Shown piece by piece: positions 16,783-25,338 of a DNA stretch of 64,000 nt (its first letter is position 1; every line of letters starts with the position of its first letter). A model generated the notes under the pieces. It was not told where the DNA came from. It was given only the letters and a program-made list of their open reading frames with translations, and ran no database searches. Source of the DNA: Allobranchiibius huperziae (GTDB taxonomy: Bacteria; Actinomycetota; Actinomycetes; Actinomycetales; Dermatophilaceae); contig NZ_JACCFW010000001.1 in assembly GCF_013410455.1 (NCBI RefSeq), positions 946,929 through 1,010,928 on the forward strand. Direction: 5' to 3'. A program made the position numbers and the translations under genes.

Positions 16783-18452
16783 CCACCACGGCCATCCCCG
16801 CGGGCGGCACCAGCCGTCCGCACAACGTGCAGCTCGGCCCCGGGGCCATGCAGAACTGGTCCGATCTGGAGCACCACCCGGCGGGCGCCAGCGCGGCCCA
16901 GCGCGCAGTGGTGCAGGAGTTGGTGCGGCCCGGGCAGCGGGTCGCCGTGGTCGGTCCCCACTCGCTCGACGTCATCACCGGCATCGCGTCGCAGGTGGCC
17001 CACCTCAGTGTCATCACCCGTTCCATCCCCGACGCGGTGACCATCGGCAACGCGCTGCTGGAGCATGAGTCGGTCGACGTGCAGTGCGCGAGTGCCGCGA
17101 CCCTGCTGGAGCAGCCCGAGCCCTACGACCTGGTCGTGGCCCTCGACGACGTCACCCGCGTGTGGTCGCCGGAGAGCGAGCCGATGACGTGGGCGCAGGT
17201 CTACGACGCCGTACGCCGACTCGTCGCCCCCGGCGGCAGGTTGCTGCTCGGTGTGGAGAACGAGCTGGGTCTGCAGCGCATCACCAGCCTGCACTCGCGG
17301 TACACCAGCGACCACGACGAGGACTGGTCGGTCACGGCGACGTTCGACGCCAGCCGGCCGCGGTCCCTTCAGGCGTTGATCGATGTGGCCGACGGCGACA
17401 CGGGATCGGTGCAGGTGCTCGGTGCGCTGCCCATCTGGCAGGAGCAGACCGTGCTCGTCAGCGGAATCGACGAGCTGTCACCCGAGCTGACCACCCTGCT
17501 CGGCGCGCTCACCCTCGGGTCGCCGGCGTACCGACGCGTCGGCGCCGACCCGACCCGGATGACCCGCGCCGCGGTGTTGTCCGGCCGCCTTCCCCATTTG
17601 TGCTCGGGCTGGATCCTGATCACCGGGCCGACCCCGGTGCAGGCGTACGCCGGTGCGGGCATCCTGGCCGACGACCCGGCCGGCCGGGTCGCGACCTACA
17701 CCGACGTCGACGGTCAGGTGCTGCGCCGCGTGCCGGGCGCCTCCGATGCCATCGTGCCGGTCAGTGCAAGTGCCGAATCACTGTCAGGCACAGCCCTCGA
17801 CGCGTGCGCCGCGCAAGACGTCGCCGGGTTGCGCGCGCTGCTGGTGCGCTACCGGGCGTGGCTGGTCGCCAACGCCACGGACGGTGTGCTGTCGCGCGAC
17901 GTGGCCGACACGCGGGTCGACAACGTCATGCTGGACGACGACGGTTTCCAGGCGCTCGCGCCGGCCGAGGACGACCGTCCGTTGGACGAGGCGACCTGGG
18001 CCGCGCTCGCCGACCTGGTGCTGGTCATCCGGGCGCGCGGCTCCCGTCACCCGTGGCCGGCCGCAACCGACGACACCACGATGCTGGCCACTCTGGGCGC
18101 GATGGTCGGTCTGCCGGCGGACGGCGTACCGGAAGGTCTCCTTGCAGCCGCGGACGAGACGGCCGGTCTGCCCGCACACGACGTGTCCGGCCTTCTGGCC
18201 GTGGTCGAGCGGCTCACCGAGACCAACGAGGCGCTGGCATCGCGTTCGCGTTGGTTCGAGGAGCGCCTCAACGTGCGCGAGCGAGAGATGCGCGCGCGTG
18301 CCGAGCGGCACCGCAAGGAGCTGGAGCTCGCGGTCAAGCAACAGCGCATCCTGCAGGATTCGGCCGAGGACCTGCGCCGCTCCATCACCTACCGGGCAGG
18401 CGCCGCGATCATCAACCCGATCCGCAAGTTCGGCGGCAACCTGCGTCCCTGA
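16779..18452 (+). CDS. Methyltransferase-like protein with C-terminal coiled coil, copy A
   Basis: A 557-residue protein. Residues about 50-170 look like a Rossmann-fold methyltransferase: VAVVGPHSLDVITG (55-68) stands where the SAM-binding glycine motif would be, followed by YDLVVALDDVT and LVAPGGRLLLGVENE. The glycine motif is weak, so catalysis is uncertain. A middle region of unknown fold follows. A charged coiled coil (about 465-530) then leads to a short basic tail (RAGAAIINPIRKF) that may bind membranes. Similar layouts occur at 18659 and 29349. It is coupled by ATGA to the GT-B-like gene, so it belongs to the pseB unit. It could modify the glycan or act as a chain-length scaffold. Confidence 0.55.
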   Translation: MTTTAIPAGGTSRPHNVQLGPGAMQNWSDLEHHPAGASAAQRAVVQELVRPGQRVAVVGPHSLDVITGIASQVAHLSVITRSIPDAVTIGNALLEHESVDVQCASAATLLEQPEPYDLVVALDDVTRVWSPESEPMTWAQVYDAVRRLVAPGGRLLLGVENELGLQRITSLHSRYTSDHDEDWSVTATFDASRPRSLQALIDVADGDTGSVQVLGALPIWQEQTVLVSGIDELSPELTTLLGALTLGSPAYRRVGADPTRMTRAAVLSGRLPHLCSGWILITGPTPVQAYAGAGILADDPAGRVATYTDVDGQVLRRVPGASDAIVPVSASAESLSGTALDACAAQDVAGLRALLVRYRAWLVANATDGVLSRDVADTRVDNVMLDDDGFQALAPAEDDRPLDEATWAALADLVLVIRARGSRHPWPAATDDTTMLATLGAMVGLPADGVPEGLLAAADETAGLPAHDVSGLLAVVERLTETNEALASRSRWFEERLNVREREMRARAERHRKELELAVKQQRILQDSAEDLRRSITYRAGAAIINPIRKFGGNLRP

Positions 18453-18477
18453 CGCGGCAGTCGCACGCACGGGCCGC

Positions 18478-18618
18478 AAGGGACCGCGCGGCGCCGTCGT
18501 ACGCGCCGCGCGCCCCAGCAATCGGTCGAAGCCGCCTGAAACCCGAGCACGGCACCGCTTCCGGACCACGAGCGACAGCGGCAGCCCCGGACCTGCCGAT
18601 AAGGGACCGCGCGGCGCC
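18478..18618. repeat. Direct repeat of 18 bases in the convergent intergenic region
   Basis: AAGGGACCGCGCGGCGCC occurs at 18478-18495 and again at 18601-18618, 123 bases apart. Both copies lie between the converging methyltransferase-like genes. The first copy forms the left arm of the hairpin described above. The rest of this 206-base gap shows no gene. Confidence 0.5.
18485..18512 (+). terminator. GC hairpin after the pseB unit
   Basis: A perfect 10-base stem (CGCGCGGCGC / GCGCCGCGCG) with an eight-base loop lies 32 bases after the last gene of the rightward unit. No T-run follows, as is common in high-GC actinobacteria. It separates two convergent operons. Confidence 0.5.
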
Positions 18619-18658
18619 CTCACGAAGGCAAGACACCGCCGCGAAACGAACGCGCTGG

Positions 18659-20308
18659 TCAGCGCATCCGGCGGTAGGCACGGATGGCTCCGTCGGCCCG
18701 CTTGAGCGCGACCCGCGCGAGCTTCTTGGGGTCCCGCAGGTCGGCCACCTGGCTCGCGCGGCGTGCGAGCCGGTAGGTGCGGCCCGCCGTGAGCGCCGCA
18801 GTCGCCGCGACAGCCTCGTCGCGTTTCTCGACCTCGTCCAGCAGGTCCCGTCGCAGCCCGCGGATCCGTGCCTCGCGCAGCTGCAGTGCGGTGTCGCGAT
18901 CTGCGAGCACCCTTGTCGTGGTATCGAGTTCAGAACGCATCGTCGCCACCAGATCCTGGTCGCGGTGTGCCCTCTCCAGCGTCGAGCGCAGATCCTCCGG
19001 TGCCGGGGGTAGCGGGGGCGCCTCTCCGTCCAGCACCGGCTCCGTCACCCCGGACATCCCGAGCCACAGCTCGACGAGCTGGTCGGTCGAGAGCGTGGCG
19101 GGCCAGGGGTTCTCATGCCCGGCCTCCCGCAACCGGTGCGCGAACCGGCGCCATGCGCGGTCGAGCAGAACGGCCGACGACGCGGACGACCCCGGCGTCG
19201 GTCGGTGGTCGAGACTCAGGCCGGGCGCGAAGCCGTCGCCGACGGGATGGATCTGGTCGAAGTAGACCGACATCGTCGCGAAGGACGCCGCAGATTCGCG
19301 TATCCAGGATCCCAGCCGTGCAGCGAGCGATCGGAACTCCTCGGTCTGCGCGAGCGCGACCTGCTGCAGCAGCAGGTGTTCCACCGTGCTGGACGTCGGC
19401 AGCGTCGCAGGAAGATCACGGGTGTCGTGCCCCCCGGTGACCAGCCCGTCGGTCGACCGGTCGAGCCAGACGGCGTCGTCACCGGCGCGCAGGTAGGCGG
19501 ACCTGCCACGCCCACCCACGACGGCGATCCAGCCCGCAGCCGCGGCGGAGAGCGAACCGGCCAGCGACAGACGGTGCACCAGTGCGGCGGCCGACAGGAT
19601 CCGTTGGCCGTCGGCCTGATCCAGGGCGCGCTGCACGACCGACGTGATGACCGTGCCCGGTCCACCATCGGCGAGGGCGCGGACGGAGACCAGGGTGCGC
19701 AGGTCGCGCGGATCGCCGAAACCGCAGTGCACGCTCGCGATCGGGAAACCCTCGGCCGCGAGAGAGGACTCCAGAGCGTGGACGGACGCCGGGCGGGAGT
19801 GATCGTGCCCGGCCGCCTCCAGCTCGCGCTCGGCCGCGTCCCGTGCGCTCGGCACGCTGAGCAGTTCATCGAGTCGAGCCGGGTTGCGGGCGCCGATCAC
19901 GAGCGTCCCGCCCGGCCGCAGCTGCCCGCAGAGCAGACGCAGCGACTGCGACCAGGTCGTCGGGGTGCCGTCCAGGGCACCGGTGCGGTCGAGTCCGTCG
20001 ACGGCGACGACCGCGTCGTACGACGCCCCTTCACCCGACGCGAACGCCGCGAGCGCGCCGGCCACGACCCGCACGTTGCCCGGCGCATCAGCGGCAATCC
20101 GGCCCGCGTCGTCGTGCGAGCGCACCAACACCGTCACCGAGCGCCCCTGGGCCCACAGTGCGGGCAGCAGGGCAGAGTCGGTGGCTCCGACGACGAGAAG
20201 CGAATCAGACTGCGGGAGAACGTCGCTCAGGAGATCGAGCAGGACCGGTCCGGAGATGACCGGCTGGTCGTGTACGGCGCGCAGGGCGCCCTCGATGACA
20301 TCAGTCAC
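18659..20308 (-). CDS. Methyltransferase-like protein with C-terminal coiled coil, copy B
   Basis: A 549-residue paralogue of the gene converging on it. The Rossmann-like core is DSLLVVGATDSALLPALWAQ (about 35-54), YDAVVAVDGLD (about 97-107) and LRPGGTLVIGARNP. A long middle region precedes a coiled coil (about 440-510: LERAHRDQDLVATMRSELD, then RIRGLRRDLLDEVEKRDE) and a basic tail ending AIRAYRRMR. The GTG start overlaps the end of the upstream gene by eight bases, so it closes the pseH-pseI unit. As with copy A, a true SAM-binding glycine motif is not convincing. Confidence 0.55.
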   Translation of the reverse strand: MTDVIEGALRAVHDQPVISGPVLLDLLSDVLPQSDSLLVVGATDSALLPALWAQGRSVTVLVRSHDDAGRIAADAPGNVRVVAGALAAFASGEGASYDAVVAVDGLDRTGALDGTPTTWSQSLRLLCGQLRPGGTLVIGARNPARLDELLSVPSARDAAERELEAAGHDHSRPASVHALESSLAAEGFPIASVHCGFGDPRDLRTLVSVRALADGGPGTVITSVVQRALDQADGQRILSAAALVHRLSLAGSLSAAAAGWIAVVGGRGRSAYLRAGDDAVWLDRSTDGLVTGGHDTRDLPATLPTSSTVEHLLLQQVALAQTEEFRSLAARLGSWIRESAASFATMSVYFDQIHPVGDGFAPGLSLDHRPTPGSSASSAVLLDRAWRRFAHRLREAGHENPWPATLSTDQLVELWLGMSGVTEPVLDGEAPPLPPAPEDLRSTLERAHRDQDLVATMRSELDTTTRVLADRDTALQLREARIRGLRRDLLDEVEKRDEAVAATAALTAGRTYRLARRASQVADLRDPKKLARVALKRADGAIRAYRRMR

Positions 20309-21131
20309 GGTGGTTCCAATCCAGGAGGGTGCGCAGTTCTTCGGGGGTCACCACGTGCGCGGCGCCCAGTTCGCGGTCGGCGTACTCCCGCCAGCCGGTG
20401 TCGTCCAGTGTCGCCATCCACCGTCCGAGGCCGGTCAGGACCGGGTCCTGCTCACCGACAGCGGGTCCCTCCAGCGCGACAGGGAATCGCGACGCGGCGG
20501 CGAAGAGCAGCTCCGCGCGGGGTGCGTTCGCAATGACCCGTTCGTGGCGTGCGAAGAGATCCCGCAGCCGGACCAGGTAGCGCGGTTCGTCCGTGCCCGG
20601 CTCGTCCTGCGTCGGCCCGAGCGGGACGATGTCGTGACCGAGGTCTGTGTAGGCGGCCCGCAGCGCGGGGACGGCGTCGTCGGCCGGTGACAGACCGACG
20701 GTCGCCGATCCTGCGACGTGCTGCAGATGCACGGCGAGTCGGCGAGCGAGGTGCTGACCCTGGATGCCGTGGGTGGGGAGGAAGACGACGCCCCGGGGCG
20801 CCACGGGGGCAGGCGGCTCCTCCTCGCGCAACTCCAGCTCCTCCGGGGTGCGGAACGAATCCCGTTCCAGGGTCTGCAGATACGCCCACGGCGCGCCGAG
20901 CGCGAACCCTGGAGTCTGGCCGGCCGCCATCCGCCGACGACGTGCTGCGTCGCTCCAGACGAACACCGGCAGGCCGTCGTGCGCACCCGACGCCCGTCCC
21001 GTGAGATCCCATTCGGCCTGCACCTGCCCACGGATGCTCGGCGGACTCCACGGGTCGAGGTCGTCGTGCTCGGGGTCGGCGTAGACCGCGAGGATCTGCG
21101 CGTGGCCGAAGCGGTGATTGTCCGGGTGCAT
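20301..21131 (-). CDS. Diverged GT-B-like glycan protein, (Y/F)GHAxI family, copy 3
   Basis: The 276-residue third member of the family at 15090 and 15916. The N-terminus NHRFGHAQILAVYADP (5-20) and PVFVWSDAARRR are conserved. The central LQHGW motif is changed to VQAEW (37-41), so the His-Gly pair is lost, and the late small-residue helix is altered (VIANAPRAELLFAAASRFP). It may have a different acceptor or be catalytically impaired. The start overlaps the stop of the upstream glycosyltransferase by one base (TGATG), and its end overlaps the methyltransferase-like gene by eight bases. Confidence 0.5.
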   Translation of the reverse strand: MHPDNHRFGHAQILAVYADPEHDDLDPWSPPSIRGQVQAEWDLTGRASGAHDGLPVFVWSDAARRRRMAAGQTPGFALGAPWAYLQTLERDSFRTPEELELREEEPPAPVAPRGVVFLPTHGIQGQHLARRLAVHLQHVAGSATVGLSPADDAVPALRAAYTDLGHDIVPLGPTQDEPGTDEPRYLVRLRDLFARHERVIANAPRAELLFAAASRFPVALEGPAVGEQDPVLTGLGRWMATLDDTGWREYADRELGAAHVVTPEELRTLLDWNHRD

Positions 21132-23437
21132 CAGCGCACCTGCGCGCGGACGGTCTCGGCGTTGGTGGTCAGCGTGAACAGTCGACCCGCGACCTGCAGT
21201 TCGTGTGGGAGCAGGCTCGCCGCGCCGGGCTCGCAGGCCACGGGGAAGTCGCCGCCCTCGATGTGCGCGAACAGCGTCCAGTCCGCGGCCGGTGCCCCGG
21301 GGACGACCGGTTCGTCCACGAGCGGGATCAGGAGCGCCGATTCACAGGTAGCCGTGAATCCGCCTGCGGTGACCTCGTATTCGCAGGCGACCTCGACGAA
21401 GTCGTCACTTCCCGGCAGATACCTGCGCCACGCCATCCCGCTGACCGGCACTCCCTGCCACACGACGCCGTGCACGACCACCTCGCCGTCGCGAGGCAGC
21501 ACCAGGTACGCGGACGGGCGCGCCGGACCGTGGGTCAGACGCATCAGCCCGAACGGCGTGCGGGTGAGGCTCACCAGCTCGTCGGCCACCTCGACGGCCA
21601 CGTTGCGCGCGTGATCCGGCCAGGACAGCGGGACCGGCCCGATATCGGTGATGAGTTCCACCGATCGCACGGACGTCTGGGTGAACGGATCGTCGGCGTG
21701 GTCGCCCTCGAGCACCTGTGCCGCCGGGACCCGCACCGTGAAGTCGGTCCGGCCATGGTGCTGGCGCAGCTCTGCAGGGAAGGACGCCGGCGGCAGCGGC
21801 CGGGCGCGGCCGATCTCCAGTGAGGCGACGGCGGAACGGTCCGGGATCGACCCCTCGATGACCAGGTCGGTGCCCTCGGCACGCACCTCGGTCACGGTCG
21901 TGGGCGCGTAGACGCGGAACACCGCGAGGACGCCGCCCTGCGACGCCGACGGTTGCAGGAGTGCATCCTCGCCCAGCCGGTGCGACGGCGCGTAGCGCGC
22001 GCTGCCGTCGTACAGGTTCTTCAGCATGCCGACCCGGTGGATCCCGCCGTTCGTCAGGTCGACCTCGAAGCGCAGCGGCCAGACCATGTCCGAGCGTTTC
22101 GCCAGGTGGGCGACGTCGACGCGGGTCTCGAACCCGACCTCGCTCACCCCGCCGCGCAGGTTGCGGGTGCGCCGCCGGGTCACCTCCAGCGGGTAGCGCG
22201 CCAGGCCGCACACCGCGCTCACCCCGAGCTCGTAGTCCGGCGCATCGGGGAAGTGCTCCAGCTCGACCCGACCCTGGATGACCAGATCGTCACCGTCCCA
22301 ACGCAGATGCGTGACGGCGGTGGCCAGTTTCAGGGCGGTCAAGGGGTAGGAGTAGGTGCGCTCGGGCGCGGTGGAGCGGTCGTGGCCCGGGTAGGCCGCG
22401 GCGTACCGCCAGGGCGTGCGCCACGACCGGCGCAGCGGCACGCCGCCGACCAGTCCGCCGTCGTCGCGGAAGCGGGCGAGTTCGCGCAGCAGCGGGACGT
22501 CCGAGGCGCGCAGCGCGTGGTACTGGATCTGGTCGATGCGTGGCCGGGAGGCGATGTCGAATCTCAGCCGGGAGGTGAGCCGGTGGCCGAGTTGCAGCAG
22601 GGCGTCGACGTCCTCGTCGGGCACCACGGCGAACGCCGCACACAGCGCGGCCAGGTCGATCCCGGCCAGATACCAGTGCAGGGTCTCTCGGATCTTGGGC
22701 GTGCCCTTGCGGTCGGCCAGGTCGAGGACCATCTCGGCCGAGATCACCCGGTCCAGCAGGTTGTCGTAACGGAACACCTGCTGGGTGATGGAATCCCCGG
22801 ATTCCCTTTCGCGCCAGTAGTACCCGTGCGCGGAGATGATGTCGACGGTGACGGCGTCCAGATGGGCGCCCAGCGTGACGGGGTAGTCCTCGTAGCGGAT
22901 GGCCGGGAACTCATAGCCGTACTCGTCCCAGAAGCTGCGGCGGTAGACCTTGTTCCACACCATCCGGTCGCCGACCAGCCCCGGTCGGTCGAAGATGTCG
23001 GTGCCCGCGACGGTGTGCTTGCAGATCCCCCCGTGGGTCCAGCTCTGCCGCACTCCGGAGGTGCGGCTGAAGCGTCGCGCGTTGCTGAGCGCGAACGAGG
23101 AGCCGCTGCGCTCCAGCGAGGACACCATCAGCTCGAAACTGGAACGGCTCACCAGGTCGTCGCTGTCGATGAAGGTCAGGTAGCGCCCGGTCGCGTTCCG
23201 GGTGCCGGTGTTGCGCGCGGGCCCGAGGCCGGCGTTCTCCTGGGTGACGATCCGGAAGCGCTGATCGCGCTCGGCGTACTCGCGTGCCACCTCGACACTG
23301 GCGTCGGGGGAGCCGTCGTCGACGAGGATGACCTCGATGTCCTGCAGGCGCTGCACCCGGATGGACTCCAGGCATGGCGCGATGTAGTTCTCGACGCCGT
23401 AGTAGGGGACGACGACCGACAGGAGCGGACTGGACAC
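21131..23437 (-). CDS. Family 2 glycosyltransferase with long C-terminal extension
   Basis: A 768-residue protein. Residues 1 to about 240 are a clear GT2 domain: LLSVVVPYYGVENYIAPCLESI, then VILVDDGSPD (about 36-45), NAGLGPARNTG and the DxD-type FIDSDDLV (about 90-97), with YEDYPVTLGAHL as the acceptor-side acid. Such enzymes often act in teichoic-acid-type or capsule synthesis. The remaining 500 residues look like beta-rich domains (repeated DLVIQGRVEL- and DLVIEGSIPD-type strands) with no family I recognise. They resemble the tail domains sometimes attached to wall-polymer polymerases. It starts with GTG six bases after the pseI stop and is coupled to copy 3 of the GT-B-like family. Confidence 0.82.
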   Translation of the reverse strand: MSSPLLSVVVPYYGVENYIAPCLESIRVQRLQDIEVILVDDGSPDASVEVAREYAERDQRFRIVTQENAGLGPARNTGTRNATGRYLTFIDSDDLVSRSSFELMVSSLERSGSSFALSNARRFSRTSGVRQSWTHGGICKHTVAGTDIFDRPGLVGDRMVWNKVYRRSFWDEYGYEFPAIRYEDYPVTLGAHLDAVTVDIISAHGYYWRERESGDSITQQVFRYDNLLDRVISAEMVLDLADRKGTPKIRETLHWYLAGIDLAALCAAFAVVPDEDVDALLQLGHRLTSRLRFDIASRPRIDQIQYHALRASDVPLLRELARFRDDGGLVGGVPLRRSWRTPWRYAAAYPGHDRSTAPERTYSYPLTALKLATAVTHLRWDGDDLVIQGRVELEHFPDAPDYELGVSAVCGLARYPLEVTRRRTRNLRGGVSEVGFETRVDVAHLAKRSDMVWPLRFEVDLTNGGIHRVGMLKNLYDGSARYAPSHRLGEDALLQPSASQGGVLAVFRVYAPTTVTEVRAEGTDLVIEGSIPDRSAVASLEIGRARPLPPASFPAELRQHHGRTDFTVRVPAAQVLEGDHADDPFTQTSVRSVELITDIGPVPLSWPDHARNVAVEVADELVSLTRTPFGLMRLTHGPARPSAYLVLPRDGEVVVHGVVWQGVPVSGMAWRRYLPGSDDFVEVACEYEVTAGGFTATCESALLIPLVDEPVVPGAPAADWTLFAHIEGGDFPVACEPGAASLLPHELQVAGRLFTLTTNAETVRAQVR

Positions 23438-23443
23438 CGGCGG

Positions 23444-24520
23444 TTAGATCAGGTCCAGCGAGAGCGCGGTGCCCCGGGCGACGTCGCGGGTGAAGGTGCG
23501 CCCCACGACGGAGTCGAAGTCGTCCGGCGGCAGACCGTTCGCCGGGCGGATGGACCGCACGTTGTCCGCCGTCACGGCCTCGCCGGCCTTCACGTCCTGG
23601 ACCACGTAGAGGGAACGGCGGAAACGCAGCCCCTCCTTCTCCTGCTGACGTGCGCCGATGCGCGGCTGCCCCAGGCACTTCCACGCGATCTCGGTCTGGC
23701 TGACCAGTGCTGCCAGCTCGTCGGGCTCGGAGGAGAACGCCGAGTCGACGCCGCCTCCCTCGCGCGAGAGGGTCACGTGCTTCTCCACGACGACGGCGCC
23801 GAGCGCCACCGCGGCGATCGGCGCGCCGATGCCGATGGTGTGGTCGGAGTAGCCGACCAGGGCGCCGAAGGTGTCACGCATGACCGGGATGCCGCGCAGG
23901 TTGGACTCCGCCGGGTCCGCCGGGTAGTTCGCGGTGCACGCGAGCACGACGATCTGGTCGTTGCCCGTGCTGCGGGCAGCCTGGACGGCGGCGTAGATCT
24001 CCCCGACCGACGCCATGCCGGTGGAGATGATGATCGGCTTGCCCTTGCTGGCGGCCAGCCGGATCAGCGGCAGGTCGACGATCTCCGAGCTCGCGATCTT
24101 GTACGCCGGGGTGTCCAGCGACTCCAGCAGATCGATGGCGGTCGGGTCGAAGGGGGAGGAGAAGACGGTCAGGCCGTGCTTGCGCGCCTCGGCGAAGATC
24201 GGCTCGTGCCACTCGAACGGGGTGTGGGCCTCGACGTACAGGTCCCACAGGGTGCGCCCGCCCCACAGCTCGTGCCCCTGCGACAGTCGGAAGTCGGGGG
24301 CGTCGGACTGGATGGTGATGGTCTCCGGCGTGTAGGTCTGCAACTTCAGCGCGTGCGCACCCGACGCGGCGACCATCCGGACGATGTCCAGGGCCTTGTC
24401 CAGGGAGCCGTCGTGGTTGCCGGACATCTCGGCGATGATGAACGGCGGCTGGTCGGGGCCGATCTCGCGGTCGCCGATGCGGACGTTCGTCGCGGTCGTG
24501 CGGTCACTTGTCACGGTCAT
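23444..24520 (-). CDS. pseI: Pseudaminic acid synthase
   Basis: PseI condenses 2,4-diacetamido-2,4,6-trideoxy-L-altrose with phosphoenolpyruvate to give pseudaminic acid. The 358-residue NeuB-family protein has FIIAEMSGNHDGSLDKALDI and ALKLQTYTPETITI, which fit PseI better than sialate synthase. GYSDHTIGIGAPIAAVALGA and VEKHVTLSR follow, and a C-terminal SAF-like domain (about 285-358) starts near RRSLYVVQDVKAGE. The ATG at 24520 has AGGAGG eight bases upstream; an in-frame upstream start at 24568 would lie inside pseH. It overlaps pseH by 17 bases. Confidence 0.9.
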   Translation of the reverse strand: MTVTSDRTTATNVRIGDREIGPDQPPFIIAEMSGNHDGSLDKALDIVRMVAASGAHALKLQTYTPETITIQSDAPDFRLSQGHELWGGRTLWDLYVEAHTPFEWHEPIFAEARKHGLTVFSSPFDPTAIDLLESLDTPAYKIASSEIVDLPLIRLAASKGKPIIISTGMASVGEIYAAVQAARSTGNDQIVVLACTANYPADPAESNLRGIPVMRDTFGALVGYSDHTIGIGAPIAAVALGAVVVEKHVTLSREGGGVDSAFSSEPDELAALVSQTEIAWKCLGQPRIGARQQEKEGLRFRRSLYVVQDVKAGEAVTADNVRSIRPANGLPPDDFDSVVGRTFTRDVARGTALSLDLI

Positions 24521-25019
24521 TGGGCTGCCTCCTGCGTCGGATGGTGTGCACGAGCACGCGTTCTCCATCGATGGTGTGCTCGGTCGCCGAGATCTCCTCG
24601 AAACCGTTGCGGGTGTTCATCCTGCGGACCGCCTCGTTGGCGTCCAGGACCTCGCCGTCGAGCTGCTCCAGACCCAGCTCGCCGAACGCGTAGCGCACCG
24701 CCTCGCGCTGGATCTGGATCCAGGCCGGAAGGAGCTCGCCGCGCGCTTCGAGTCCCGCGTTGTCCAGGTAGTAGCCCCACATGGCCCGGCGCTCCCCGGA
24801 CTCCTGCTCGATGTCGAAGAACGTCACGACGCCGGACGGCGTATCGCCGCGCTCGTACATCAGCACGATGCGGGAGGGATCGTCCTGCAGTGCAGCCCAG
24901 TAGCGGTCGTGCTCCTGCGGGCTGATGACCCCTCGCGTCAAGGACACGGATCGCACTGCGGGATGGTTGCGCCAGGTGCGCACGGACTCCTTGTCCACCT
25001 CGGTGGCAGGGCGCAGCAT
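24504..25019 (-). CDS. pseH: GNAT N-acetyltransferase, candidate PseH
   Basis: PseH acetylates the 4-amino group of UDP-4-amino-4,6-dideoxy-AltNAc. The 171-residue GNAT protein has an N-terminal LRPATEVDKESVRTWRNHPAVR, the typical opening of the PseH group, VVTFFDIEQESGERRAMWGYYL for the strand pair before the acyl-CoA site, and an EVLDANEAVRRMNTRNGF C-terminal segment. It is the first gene of the leftward unit and sits directly upstream of pseI, with GGAGG five bases before its ATG. The acyl donor need not be acetyl-CoA: an acyl carrier protein gene lies back-to-back with it. Confidence 0.78.
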   Translation of the reverse strand: MLRPATEVDKESVRTWRNHPAVRSVSLTRGVISPQEHDRYWAALQDDPSRIVLMYERGDTPSGVVTFFDIEQESGERRAMWGYYLDNAGLEARGELLPAWIQIQREAVRYAFGELGLEQLDGEVLDANEAVRRMNTRNGFEEISATEHTIDGERVLVHTIRRRRQPNDRDK

Positions 25020-25072
25020 CGAGCCTCCGGCAGGGCTGGTCTAGGGCGGATCACGGGTGGCGGACGGATGTC

Positions 25073-25079
25073 TAGACTA
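25073..25079. promoter_or_regulatory. Symmetric divergent -10 boxes, pseH / acyl carrier protein
   Basis: TAGACTA reads TAGACT on the plus strand, eight bases before the ATG of the carrier protein, and TAGTCT on the minus strand, giving pseH a leader of about 50 bases. The two units would share one near-palindromic -10 site. Confidence 0.45.
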
Positions 25080-25086
25080 CATCGCC

Positions 25087-25338
25087 ATGACCACCCTTCC
25101 CCGTGACCAGGTCCGCAGCATGATGGGCGAGGTCCTCGCCGCGCAGGGCAAGGAACTTCCCGCCGAGGACGGCGCGCTGCTGGAGACCATCGGCTTTCGC
25201 TCCCTGGATTTCTCCGAGTTGGCGCTGCGTGTCGAGGACGAGTTGGACGAGGAGCTGAACTTCGACGCTCCCGGTCTGCGGTCGATCGAGACGGTGGGGG
25301 ACGTCCTCACCTTCATCGACCAGCTGCAGCAGGCGTGA
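25087..25338 (+). CDS. Acyl carrier protein
   Basis: An 83-residue acidic carrier protein that holds an acyl or aminoacyl group on phosphopantetheine. The attachment serine is Ser39 in IGFRSLDFSEL, a variant of the usual DSL motif (RSL here), followed by the helix LALRVEDELDEEL. The ATG at 25087 is eight bases after TAGACT, so the message may be leaderless; in-frame upstream codons are ignored. Its stop overlaps the GTG of the adenylating enzyme by four bases, so the two are partners. It is probably not the housekeeping fatty-acid carrier, because no fatty-acid synthase gene is near. Confidence 0.85.
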   Translation: MTTLPRDQVRSMMGEVLAAQGKELPAEDGALLETIGFRSLDFSELALRVEDELDEELNFDAPGLRSIETVGDVLTFIDQLQQA

